Origin: Nitrospira sp. ST-bin5
GTDB lineage: Bacteria; Nitrospirota; Nitrospiria; Nitrospirales; Nitrospiraceae
Assembly (NCBI GenBank): GCA_002083555.1
Contig: MSXN01000007.1
Location: 390,741-454,740, forward strand
DNA length: 64,000 nt
Direction of reading: 5' to 3'
Shown: positions 1 to 7,455 of the stretch, one piece after another
Layout of the letters: each line of letters starts with the position of its first letter
How positions within the stretch are numbered: position 1 is the stretch's first letter
Translations under genes and position numbers: made by a program
Notes under the pieces: model-generated
The model's database searches: none
Seen by the model: only the letters and a program-made list of their open reading frames with translations
Told to the model about the DNA's origin: nothing

Positions 1-643
1 CAATAAAGAAGCGATTAACATGGCGGGCTGTCACTACCCGGGGCACACCGAATTGCTGGCCGATCTGACCAGCGCCAGAGAGTCCGGCATGATGATCGTC
101 GGTGGGCCGCTCCGCATCATGTTCGTCACGACGCACGTCGCAATCAAGGACTTGTCCAAGCTCCTGACCCAGGCGAAGATCGAAAAGGCGATTCGCCTCG
201 CCCATCAAGCGCTCACCAAGCTCTATGGCATCAAGAAGCCCAGGATCGGAGTCGCTGCGTTGAACCCCCATGCCGGTGAACATGGGCTCTTCGGCAATGA
301 AGAAGCCCGGGTGATTCTGCCTGCTGCCCGTGCCGCGCAAGCGCAGGGCATTCTGGCCAGCGACCCGCAGCCGGCCGATACGCTGTTCGGCAAAGCGGTG
401 AAGGGGCAGTATGACGGCATCGTGGCGATGTATCATGACCAGGGCCTAATCCCGTTGAAGCTCGTGGCGTTCGGGACCTGCGTGAATCTGACGGTCGGAC
501 TTCCCATCATCCGTACCTCCGTCGATCACGGCACGGCGTTCGATATTGTCGGGAAAGGCGTGGCTGATCCCGGCAGCCTGTTGGAAGCGATCACGCTGGC
601 CGCCAGGATTGCCCAGAGTCGTGCGACGGCGCGCGTGAAATAG
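1..643 (+). CDS. pdxA: 4-hydroxythreonine-4-phosphate dehydrogenase, C-terminal part (cut by window edge)
   Basis: PdxA oxidises 4-phosphohydroxy-L-threonine in the DXP-dependent branch of pyridoxal phosphate synthesis. The reading frame is open from the first bases (frame of position 2), so the N-terminal third lies outside the window; the internal ATG at 20 is not the real start. Family motifs are in order: GHTELLA with its metal-binding His, NPHAGEHG with the second His, and YHDQGLIPLK with the third, followed by DHGTAFDIVGKG near the end. About 213 residues of a usual 320-330 are visible. It is followed after 16 bases by a small unknown gene with a good ribosome site. The identification is secure. 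Confidence 0.93.
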   Translation, partial: NKEAINMAGCHYPGHTELLADLTSARESGMMIVGGPLRIMFVTTHVAIKDLSKLLTQAKIEKAIRLAHQALTKLYGIKKPRIGVAALNPHAGEHGLFGNEEARVILPAARAAQAQGILASDPQPADTLFGKAVKGQYDGIVAMYHDQGLIPLKLVAFGTCVNLTVGLPIIRTSVDHGTAFDIVGKGVADPGSLLEAITLAARIAQSRATARVK

Positions 644-659
644 GAAGGATCCCACCGAT

Positions 660-983
660 ATGTCGCAGGAAGTACCCAAGGGCCTCGCAGTCATCCAACA
701 GCAGATCAAAGAACTGGACGCGCTGGCCAAGCAAACGCTCGAAGATTTGAACACGGTGGCTGGTGACGAGCGGGTGGCGAAGTGGAAAGCCCGCACGGTC
801 ACGCTTCTTACCGAGGCGGTGGGGCCGGCCGAGGGGCAGAAGTTTGCTGCGATTCAACCGGGCCCGTCGTTTACCAATGATCTGGTCGAAGAGTTCACCG
901 ATTTGATCGACGGCTATCGCGCACCGCTGGCGGCGCTGGCTAAGCGGTTGGCGGCAACCCCGCGTCCTGCTCCCGGTGCGTGA
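660..983 (+). CDS. small helical protein of unknown function
   Basis: This 107-residue protein is not recognised. The ATG is preceded by AGGAAGG at good spacing. The sequence is strongly helical and charged, with no signal peptide or membrane segment: a first half rich in Gln, Lys, Glu and Leu (SQEVPKGLAVIQQQIKEL) and a Pro/Ala-rich tail (PRPAPGA). It lies between pdxA and ksgA with gaps of 16 and 3 bases and is probably co-transcribed with both, so a cytoplasmic housekeeping or accessory role is possible. That role is inference only. Codon use matches the neighbours, which supports a real gene. Confidence 0.6.
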   Translation: MSQEVPKGLAVIQQQIKELDALAKQTLEDLNTVAGDERVAKWKARTVTLLTEAVGPAEGQKFAAIQPGPSFTNDLVEEFTDLIDGYRAPLAALAKRLAATPRPAPGA

Positions 984-986
984 GGC

Positions 987-1814
987 GTGGAACATTCTGA
1001 TTCTCCCGAGAATTCTCCTGCCGATCCTCCCGCCGCGATCAAACGGCTCGGTCAGAACTTTCTCATCGATCCCAACATCGTGCGCAAAATTGTCGCGCTG
1101 GCGGAAATTTCCTCGGACAGCCAGGTCCTCGAGATCGGCCCAGGCCGTGGTGTTCTGACTGAGGTGTTGTGCAAAACTGCCGGCCTGGTCACGGCCGTAG
1201 AGATCGATCCGCGACTCCATGCCTATCTCGCTGAACGGCAAGCGGAGTTTCCCAACCTGACGCTCGTGCTTGATGACGCATTGGTCTATCCCGTGGAGAC
1301 TCTGCCCGTCGGGACAATCGTGGTCGCCAATTTGCCGTATTATATCTCGACGCCGTTGTTGTTCAGATTGCTGGATCAGCGCGATCGATTCCCCCGTCTG
1401 GTACTCATGCTGCAGAATGAAGTGGCCGACCGGTTAGTCGCCAAGCCCGGGAGTTCCGACTATGGCGTCTTGTCTGTCATGGCGCAGTACGCTGCCGAGA
1501 TCACCAAAGCGTTCCGCGTCTCCGCCCAGTGTTTTCGGCCCAGGCCGGAAGTCGGATCCGCCGTGGTGTTGTTGCGGACGAGAGCGCGGCGGGAACTCAG
1601 CCCTGAAGAAGAGCCGAAGTTTGCGTCGTTCGTGAAAGCTGCCTTCGCCCACCGGCGGAAGACGCTGGTAAACTCGCTCAAGGATGAAGGCTATGACCAA
1701 ATGCGCATTGCCGGAGCATTTGAGCGGCTGACTCTCTCTCCGTCCGTCAGAGCAGAAGTGCTCTCGCTTGAGCAACTCATTCAGCTCACGCGCTGCATGC
1801 TCTCCCCGGCGTAA
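987..1814 (+). CDS. rsmA: 16S rRNA (adenine1518-N6/adenine1519-N6)-dimethyltransferase
   Basis: RsmA (KsgA) dimethylates two adjacent adenines near the 3' end of 16S rRNA using S-adenosylmethionine, a late check in small-subunit assembly. The 275-residue length is normal. The RNA-binding start GQNFLIDPNIVRKIV is present, then SAM motif I (VLEIGPGRGVLTEVL), the acidic motif II (AVEIDPRL) and the catalytic NLPYYIS motif IV. The start is GTG at 987, three bases after the stop of the upstream gene. A GAGG sits too close to it to be an ideal ribosome site, so translational coupling is likely. Together with pdxA this reproduces the pdxA-ksgA order common in bacteria. Confidence 0.95.
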   Translation: MEHSDSPENSPADPPAAIKRLGQNFLIDPNIVRKIVALAEISSDSQVLEIGPGRGVLTEVLCKTAGLVTAVEIDPRLHAYLAERQAEFPNLTLVLDDALVYPVETLPVGTIVVANLPYYISTPLLFRLLDQRDRFPRLVLMLQNEVADRLVAKPGSSDYGVLSVMAQYAAEITKAFRVSAQCFRPRPEVGSAVVLLRTRARRELSPEEEPKFASFVKAAFAHRRKTLVNSLKDEGYDQMRIAGAFERLTLSPSVRAEVLSLEQLIQLTRCMLSPA

Positions 1815-1864
1815 ATCTGAGGCGTCCGGATACGTCAGGGTTGGTCTTGCCTTGCCGTCGTTGT

Positions 1865-1893
1865 TTGAAACGATTTCCCCCCTGTGTTAGCAT
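1865..1893 (+). promoter_or_regulatory. predicted ftsK promoter
   Basis: TTGAAA (1865-1870) is followed by a 17-base spacer and TAGCAT (1888-1893). Transcription would begin close to 1900, directly at the ATG at 1901, which has no Shine-Dalgarno sequence. A leaderless mRNA is therefore likely. Confidence 0.45.
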
Positions 1894-1900
1894 CCGCGAC

Positions 1901-4324
1901 ATGGGTGCTACTACGTCGGCGAAGCGGGGAGAAGCCCGCCGCGCTCCCGCTCCTCCTTCCCATATCCAGCGTGAAGTCATCGGCGTGATCTTGATCGCGC
2001 TGAGCTTGCTCACGCTGTTGAGCTTGCTGTCATTTGTGCCGGGTGAAGCCGAGACGGTGGCGTCCGGCGCTCCGGCTACGGCTCCTCCACGCAATTTGAT
2101 CGGTTCCTTCGGGGCGGTCCTCGCGGGGGGATTCTTTTTCCTGATCGGCGGGGCGGCGTACCTGTTTCCTCCGTTGCTCGGCAAACTCGGTTTGCGCTGC
2201 TTTTCTCAAAGTCCCGTCAGTATCCGGTTGCGCACGGCTGTCAGTTCGCTCGGAGCGGTCTTGTTCCTGAGCGCCTTTCTGCATCTCGAAGCCACTGCCG
2301 TGCCCACGTTGAGCAGCGGTTTCGTCCATCGCGGGATGGCGGGCGGAGTCTTCGGACAGGTTCTGGCAGATGGACTCAAGTCCTGGTTTGCCAGCACGGG
2401 TGCCCACATTGTGATTCTGGCCAGCTTCTTAGTCTCGCTCTTGTTCACGACCCCGCTGTCACTGACCGAATTGGTTCAGGGTTTCCCGGAACGCTGGGCG
2501 GCCTGGAGAGAGAAACTTGCGGCATTGATGCCGGAACCAGCGATTGAACCGCCGGTAGAGTCCAGTAATCGACGGCAGCGAACCCGAGTGGCGAAAGAAA
2601 GTTCACAGCCTGAGGTAGAAGAGATTGCAGAGGCTTCAGCGATCCAAGAACATGAACCAACCTCGGTGACGGAGTGGCCGGTGATTCAGCCGCCAATCGC
2701 GTCCTTTCCCGCTCCTGCCGAAGTGAACGAACCGGAAGTGGAAGCGGTTTCAGCGCAGGTCGATGCCGGGGATTATGAACTTCCCGATCCGGATGAGTTG
2801 CTGAGCGATCCGACCGGTCCGATTACGCGCATGTCGGACGAGGAGTTGAAAGCGCAGTCGGATGTGCTCATGCGCGCCTTGGCGAGTTTTGGCATCATCG
2901 GCAAGGTGACGGAAGTGCGGCCCGGGCCGGTCGTGACGATGTATGAGTTCGAGCCGTCGCCGGGAACCAAGGTCGCGAGAATTGTGAATCTGGCGGACGA
3001 TCTGGCTCTGGGGCTGAAGGCCATTAGCTTGCGTATTGTCGCGCCGATCCCGGGGAAGTCGGTGGTCGGGATCGAAGTGCCGAACATGGCTCGCGAAACG
3101 GTGTCGATGAAAGAAGTGGTGATGAGCGAGACCTTCACGAAGGCCCGCTCGAAGCTCACGCTGGCACTGGGCAAGGATATCTTCGGCGCTCCGGCGATCG
3201 CGGATCTCAAGACGATGCCGCATCTGCTGGTGGCCGGCGCGACCGGGGCCGGTAAGAGCGTTGGCCTCAATACGATGTTGTTGAGCATTCTGTTTTCCGC
3301 GCGGCCAAGCGAGGTCAAGCTGCTCCTGATCGATCCGAAGATGTTGGAGTTTTCGTCGTATGACGGCATCCCCCACTTGCTGCGGCCTGTCATCACCGAT
3401 GCGAAATCGGCGGCGCGCGGGTTGGGATGGGTGGTCGCCGAGATGGAACGGCGGTACAAGTTGCTGTCGGAAGCCGGCGTCCGGAATATCGACGCGTACA
3501 ATCGCAAGGTAGCCGGGTTGCATGAGGTGTTTGCGGAAGAGACGGCGGCGGCGAATCAGCCTGAATTGCCGATCCAGTTTCTGACCGAAGAGCAGCGTCT
3601 CTCCGCCGGCGAATCGACGGATCCAGAGGTCGCCCCCGGTCCGCGGGATCGCCCGACGCCGCCCGAGCCGCTGCCGTATATTGTCGTGATGATCGATGAG
3701 TTGGCCGATTTGATGATGGTGGCGCCGAAGGATGTTGAGGATAAGATCGCCCGGTTGGCTCAGATGGCCAGGGCGTCCGGCATCCATCTTGTGCTGGCGA
3801 CGCAGCGGCCGTCGGTGGATGTGTTGACGGGCTTGATCAAGGCGAACTTCCCTGCCCGAATCGCCTTCCAGGTTTCGTCGAAGACCGACTCGCGAACGAT
3901 TCTGGACGCGAACGGCGCCGAAGCGTTGCTGGGTCGCGGCGACATGCTGTATCTGGCGTCAGGGACAGGGCGGCTGGCCCGGCTGCACGGATCCTTCGTC
4001 TCCGATGACGATGTGCGGCGGGTCGTGGACTTTGTGAAGAAGCAGGCGCTGCCCAAATACGATCCCGAGCTGCAATCATTGAAGCAGGAAGACGCGGCGG
4101 AAGAGGAAGCCAAAGACGAAGTCTACGAGCAGGCGAAAGATTTGGTTCTCTCGACCGGTCAGGCCTCCGCGTCGTTGATTCAGCGGCGGTTGCGCGTCGG
4201 CTATCCCCGCGCTGCCAGGATGATTGAGCAAATGGAAGCGGATGGGATCGTTGGCGCGGCGGGCCGGGACGGGCGCCGGGAAGTGTTGGGCCGCCGTGGC
4301 CCGGTGGGAGCTACTGAAGCATGA
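1901..4324 (+). CDS. ftsK: DNA translocase FtsK/SpoIIIE
   Basis: FtsK is a septum-anchored, ATP-driven hexameric DNA pump that clears the chromosome terminus from the closing septum and activates XerCD at dif. The N-terminus has about four membrane segments (roughly residues 20-200). An acidic linker (200-320) follows, then the motor with Walker A GATGAGKSVGLN and Walker B IVVMIDELADLMM. A C-terminal winged-helix gamma domain begins near QAKDLVLSTGQASASLIQRR and would read polar DNA signals. The frame is open upstream to a TTG at 1841, but the ATG at 1901 fits the protein and the promoter better. The 807-residue length is typical. The stop overlaps the lolA start by 4 bases (ATGA), so the two are co-translated. 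Confidence 0.95.
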   Translation: MGATTSAKRGEARRAPAPPSHIQREVIGVILIALSLLTLLSLLSFVPGEAETVASGAPATAPPRNLIGSFGAVLAGGFFFLIGGAAYLFPPLLGKLGLRCFSQSPVSIRLRTAVSSLGAVLFLSAFLHLEATAVPTLSSGFVHRGMAGGVFGQVLADGLKSWFASTGAHIVILASFLVSLLFTTPLSLTELVQGFPERWAAWREKLAALMPEPAIEPPVESSNRRQRTRVAKESSQPEVEEIAEASAIQEHEPTSVTEWPVIQPPIASFPAPAEVNEPEVEAVSAQVDAGDYELPDPDELLSDPTGPITRMSDEELKAQSDVLMRALASFGIIGKVTEVRPGPVVTMYEFEPSPGTKVARIVNLADDLALGLKAISLRIVAPIPGKSVVGIEVPNMARETVSMKEVVMSETFTKARSKLTLALGKDIFGAPAIADLKTMPHLLVAGATGAGKSVGLNTMLLSILFSARPSEVKLLLIDPKMLEFSSYDGIPHLLRPVITDAKSAARGLGWVVAEMERRYKLLSEAGVRNIDAYNRKVAGLHEVFAEETAAANQPELPIQFLTEEQRLSAGESTDPEVAPGPRDRPTPPEPLPYIVVMIDELADLMMVAPKDVEDKIARLAQMARASGIHLVLATQRPSVDVLTGLIKANFPARIAFQVSSKTDSRTILDANGAEALLGRGDMLYLASGTGRLARLHGSFVSDDDVRRVVDFVKKQALPKYDPELQSLKQEDAAEEEAKDEVYEQAKDLVLSTGQASASLIQRRLRVGYPRAARMIEQMEADGIVGAAGRDGRREVLGRRGPVGATEA

Positions 4325-5034
4325 GTGTATGGAAAGTCTTGATGTTTGTTGGGATGACGGTCTGTCTTCCGGTGTGGGCGGTTTGGAGCGCCGATGACGT
4401 ACCCGATGAGAAGGCCATGCAGGAAGTGCACGAGGTCGTGAGGCAGTTGCAGGCCCGTTATGAGAAAACGAAAGACCTTCAGGCGGATTTTACACAAAAG
4501 ACCAGAATCGAAGGATTCGAGCGGCCGGTGACGTCTTCGGGCAAGGTGTATATCAAGAAGCCGGGACGGCTGCGGTGGGACTATCTCGATCCGGCGAATG
4601 AGCAAATTTACGTCAATCACGATGACGTCAAAGTGTATGTGCCGGAGCATAAACAGGTGCTCATCGGGAAGCTGACGCACATGGCGGCGTCGCAGGCTCC
4701 GTTGGAACTGCTCCAGGGTGCGGCAAAGCTGGAGGAGTCGTTTGAAATTTCTCCGGCGACCGGAAAGAAAGAGCGCGGTGCGGGCGGGCTTCGCCTTCTG
4801 AGTCTGGTGCCGAAGGGGCGTGAGACAGATCCCTCGCGGCATGTGCAGCAGATCGTCGTAGAGGTCTTTCCGAAGACCTATTTTATTCGTACCGTGTGGC
4901 TCCATGAGATCAGCGGGAATGTGGCCACGTTCGAGTTTTCTTCGTTAAAACCGAATCTCGGACTGGGGGAAGAGGTCTTCGACTTCAAGGCACCGGCCGA
5001 TGTCGAGGTGGTCAAGGCGCCGGTATTGAATTAG
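4321..5034 (+). CDS. lolA: outer membrane lipoprotein carrier protein LolA
   Basis: LolA is the periplasmic chaperone that takes lipoproteins from the LolCDE transporter to the outer membrane. The 237-residue protein starts with a signal peptide (MSVWKVLMFVGMTVCLPVWA). The LolA fold signature follows: KTKDLQADFTQKT, then SSGKVYIKKPGRLRWDY and a VYVPEHKQVLIG strand. The ATG overlaps the ftsK stop (ATGA). The ftsK-lolA pairing is a conserved bacterial order and supports the call. Its presence implies a diderm envelope with sorted lipoproteins, consistent with the lipoboxes seen at 28-31 kb. Confidence 0.92.
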   Translation: MSVWKVLMFVGMTVCLPVWAVWSADDVPDEKAMQEVHEVVRQLQARYEKTKDLQADFTQKTRIEGFERPVTSSGKVYIKKPGRLRWDYLDPANEQIYVNHDDVKVYVPEHKQVLIGKLTHMAASQAPLELLQGAAKLEESFEISPATGKKERGAGGLRLLSLVPKGRETDPSRHVQQIVVEVFPKTYFIRTVWLHEISGNVATFEFSSLKPNLGLGEEVFDFKAPADVEVVKAPVLN

Positions 5035-5097
5035 CCGGCTTCTGTCAGGCGAGTTGAGGTCGTCGCGAGAGTGAGACGGGAGGGAGAGGGCGAAGAC

Positions 5098-5859
5098 ATG
5101 CAATCGACCAGCGCACAGTCAGTGACGGAAGCCGTCGACCGGGCCGTTGCGGCGCTCGATTTCGACCGGTTGCACAAGACCTACTGGGAGCAGAACGAGT
5201 TTCTTGTCATCAAGCAATTTCTTCCGCGGTCGTTTGTCGAATCAGCATTTGTGCCGCAGGTGGAAGGGCTCAAGCCGCGCATCAACCGCAACTATATCCC
5301 CGGCCACAAGAAGGGCGGCAGCGTCAGCTACTATACGGTGCAGGAGCAGGCGCCCTTGTTCCTCGACCTCTACCGGTCGACCGCCTATCGCAGCTTTCTC
5401 AACCGGTTGGTTCATGCGAATCTGCTGTTATGCCCGGACGACGATCCGCATTCCTGTGCGCTCTACTACTACACGGAGCCGGGGGACCATATCGGCTTTC
5501 ATTACGATACGTCCTACTACAAGGGCGCGCGCTATACGATCTTGATGGGAATGGTCGACCGGTCATCGCACTGCAAGCTGGTGTGTGACCTGTTTAAGGA
5601 TGATCCGGCGAAGGAGACGCAGCACCTGGAACTCATCACCGAGCCCGGGGACATGGTGATCTTCAACGGCGATAAACTCTGGCATGCGGTGACCCCTCTG
5701 GCGGAGGGGGAGGAGCGAGTGGCGCTGACGATGGAGTATGTCACGAATCCTGAAATGGGCCGGTTTCATCGTCTGTACTCAAACCTGAAAGACTCGTTCG
5801 CCTATTTCGGATTGAAGGCCGTGTTCAAACGGGCGTCCTCCGGTCAACGCACCTCCTAA
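5098..5859 (+). CDS. 2-oxoglutarate/Fe(II)-dependent oxygenase family protein
   Basis: This is a predicted non-heme iron dioxygenase with the double-stranded beta-helix fold. The iron triad is visible: HYD (H135 and D137) in HIGFHYDTSYY, and H196 in DKLWHAVTPL. R207 in EEERVAL would bind 2-oxoglutarate. The substrate is unknown; hydroxylation of a protein or small molecule is possible. A GTG at 5071 would add nine residues, but the ATG at 5098 has GGAGAGGG in front and is preferred. It is 63 bases downstream of lolA and may share that transcript. It is 253 residues with no signal peptide, so cytoplasmic. Confidence 0.75.
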   Translation: MQSTSAQSVTEAVDRAVAALDFDRLHKTYWEQNEFLVIKQFLPRSFVESAFVPQVEGLKPRINRNYIPGHKKGGSVSYYTVQEQAPLFLDLYRSTAYRSFLNRLVHANLLLCPDDDPHSCALYYYTEPGDHIGFHYDTSYYKGARYTILMGMVDRSSHCKLVCDLFKDDPAKETQHLELITEPGDMVIFNGDKLWHAVTPLAEGEERVALTMEYVTNPEMGRFHRLYSNLKDSFAYFGLKAVFKRASSGQRTS

Positions 5860-5907
5860 TATCCCGCTCGACGAATCCGCCCCGGGGCAGTGGAACAGTA
5901 GAGCTGC

Positions 5908-6378
5908 TTAGCCGCTCACGTGTCCTTCTGCGTTGGGTATGACGGACTTCCCCCTCACTCTATTTTGTCCCGACGATGCGGGCCATTGCTTCGGCGATAT
6001 GGCTGCCTCTCCGTTCTGTTTTCTGGACACCGGTTGCCGTATCGGGAGCATTTGGGTTCGTCCAGCCCCTCGTGCTCCGCGAGGGCGTCCAGCTTTCAAT
6101 TCCTGCTCGCGAGGAGGGAATGGGCCACGGTTTGCGAGTTCCATCGTCGTGAGCGCCGCACGAAGGGAATCTTCTACGAGCCAGGCCAGCGTGGTGTGGG
6201 GTGTCCAGTAGGCGGCATCCCGCAATTGATTGACCAGCTGCATTGGAAGTGTGATCGTCAGTCTGGTGGTCGGCCTGTGATGTGAAGAAACCTTTTGTGG
6301 ATCGTCCTGAGCTCGAGCCTGTTCAGGTCTCGGGGTATTTTCCATGATCGACTCTGCTGGGGGATTAGTCATCAACAT
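5908..6378 (-). CDS. ribbon-helix-helix type DNA-binding protein
   Basis: A 156-residue protein whose middle part has the ribbon-helix-helix pattern: a short strand TTRLTITLPMQLVNQL followed by two helices (RDAAYWTP, then TLAWLVEDSLRAAL). It resembles the small plasmid- and phage-associated regulators in which a PFPPREQELKAGRPR-like tail follows the helices. A basic, disordered C-terminus continues to the stop. The start at 6378 is chosen because AAAGGG lies five bases upstream; the frame is open further 5'. No toxin-like partner is adjacent, so a role as a stand-alone repressor or DNA-binding protein is more likely than an antitoxin. The target is unknown. Confidence 0.6.
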   Translation of the reverse strand: MLMTNPPAESIMENTPRPEQARAQDDPQKVSSHHRPTTRLTITLPMQLVNQLRDAAYWTPHTTLAWLVEDSLRAALTTMELANRGPFPPREQELKAGRPRGARGAGRTQMLPIRQPVSRKQNGEAAISPKQWPASSGQNRVRGKSVIPNAEGHVSG

Positions 6379-6898
6379 GGCAGCCCTTTCATATTGAAGG
6401 CGGTGCATAAGAAGTATCCGTGAGTCTGTGCAACGCAATGGTTGCGATAGGCCGTGCCTCCTTTCGGAGGCACGGCGCTCATGGCCATGGACGAAGGCAC
6501 CAGCGTGCTTCTGGATGGGCACAATCCAAAAACAGCATCACCCTGCAGAGGGGAACCCTCAGAGACAAGGTGCGTAACTGGCAGCGTCGCGCCATGCCAT
6601 ATCCGATCGAATGGAGAGATGAACGAAAAAGTCGTCATAGCAATACAGAAGATTTATTCATCGAATGGGTATATGAGAGAACAGGTACACACTAGTGTGC
6701 ACAGCAATGGGCGTACCAGGCGGGTCACGTCACTCATCCGAGCGAATGAGTTCTAAGACGTTGATTTTTTACGGTGCAGAATTGAGGCGGCGATAACACT
6801 GAGCGAAGGAGAAAATCTGGATCAGATCGATGTATCTGAACCGGTACGAGGGCTATCTGCTTTGATACAGGGTGCGAGCGAGAGGGCGTAGGAAATGT
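6379..6898. other. 520-base intergenic region without a supported gene
   Basis: Short overlapping reading frames occur on both strands, but none has a convincing ribosome site, domain or coding bias. The stretch looks less G+C-rich than the flanks. The one clear structure is the perfect hairpin at 6451-6476. It may hold the promoter and leader of the gene that ends at 5908. Confidence 0.5.
6451..6476 (-). ncRNA. GNRA-capped hairpin in the leader of the ribbon-helix-helix gene
   Basis: Two perfect 11-base arms (GCCGTGCCTCC and its complement) enclose four bases. Read on the minus strand the loop is GAAA, a GNRA tetraloop. A second, weaker GCAAC/GTTGC hairpin lies immediately 3' on that strand. 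There is no U-tract, so it is not a simple terminator. It could be part of a structured leader RNA; no known riboswitch class was matched. Confidence 0.35.
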
Positions 6899-7408
6899 TT
6901 ATAAGTGCAGATGTTTCATTGCCGCAGCACAGAGGACGATAAAAAATCCCATCCAGAGCGCCGCGCGCTGATAGGGAATGACTTCATAATCCTCATCCTC
7001 CTCTGCTTCATCATCTGACTTGAAGATGACGGTATAGAGAAACAGGGTCATGAGACAGAGGACCAATCCAAGCTTGATGAAGAAAACGGTCAAGTACTTG
7101 GCATTGTGCTGGATCCCCAGCTGGGTCTGCGACGTCATGATCTGATTGACGTAGTGCAGATTGATCCCGCCGGTGAACAGGAGCACCACTAACAGGATTC
7201 CGGCTATTTTCCTATAGTGCTGATAAAACACATCGCTGATGGGCTTGATCTGCTCTTTGGCCACGGCTTTCTTCAGGCCCGGGGTCACGGCCAGGACAAG
7301 AAACGCCAGCCCTCCGATCCAAATGATGGCCGATAGCAGATGGAACCAGTGATTGATGATCGGAATCAGGGTGTTCAGATCGGTGACGATGCTTTGGAGG
7401 GCGTCCAT
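6899..7408 (-). CDS. CopD-like integral membrane protein
   Basis: A 169-residue protein with four hydrophobic segments at roughly residues 18-42, 68-85, 105-127 and 147-163. The first carries HWFHLLSAIIWIGG, the His-containing signature of CopD-type and related cytochrome-b561-like membrane proteins. The charged loop DDEAEEDEDYE lies before the last segment. It may take part in copper handling or in a membrane redox function, but no ligand set can be proved. It lies 47 bases downstream of the radical SAM gene on the same strand and may be co-transcribed with it. Confidence 0.6.
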   Translation of the reverse strand: MDALQSIVTDLNTLIPIINHWFHLLSAIIWIGGLAFLVLAVTPGLKKAVAKEQIKPISDVFYQHYRKIAGILLVVLLFTGGINLHYVNQIMTSQTQLGIQHNAKYLTVFFIKLGLVLCLMTLFLYTVIFKSDDEAEEDEDYEVIPYQRAALWMGFFIVLCAAAMKHLHL

Positions 7409-7455
7409 AGAGCATTCATGAGGCAGCGTGGCGAGGGATCGCCGGCGCTAGAACC

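Noticed and set aside
2750..3787. Open frame of 345 codons on the minus strand inside ftsK
   Set aside because: The plus strand encodes the FtsK motor; the antisense product is His/Arg-rich without structure.
5908..6378. Possible antitoxin of a toxin-antitoxin pair
   Set aside because: No toxin-like gene is next to it; the nearest neighbours are an oxygenase on the other strand and a gene-free region.
6420..6756. Several overlapping short frames between the ribbon-helix-helix and CopD-like genes
   Set aside because: No ribosome sites, no domain, and they contradict each other's frames; probably non-coding leader sequence.
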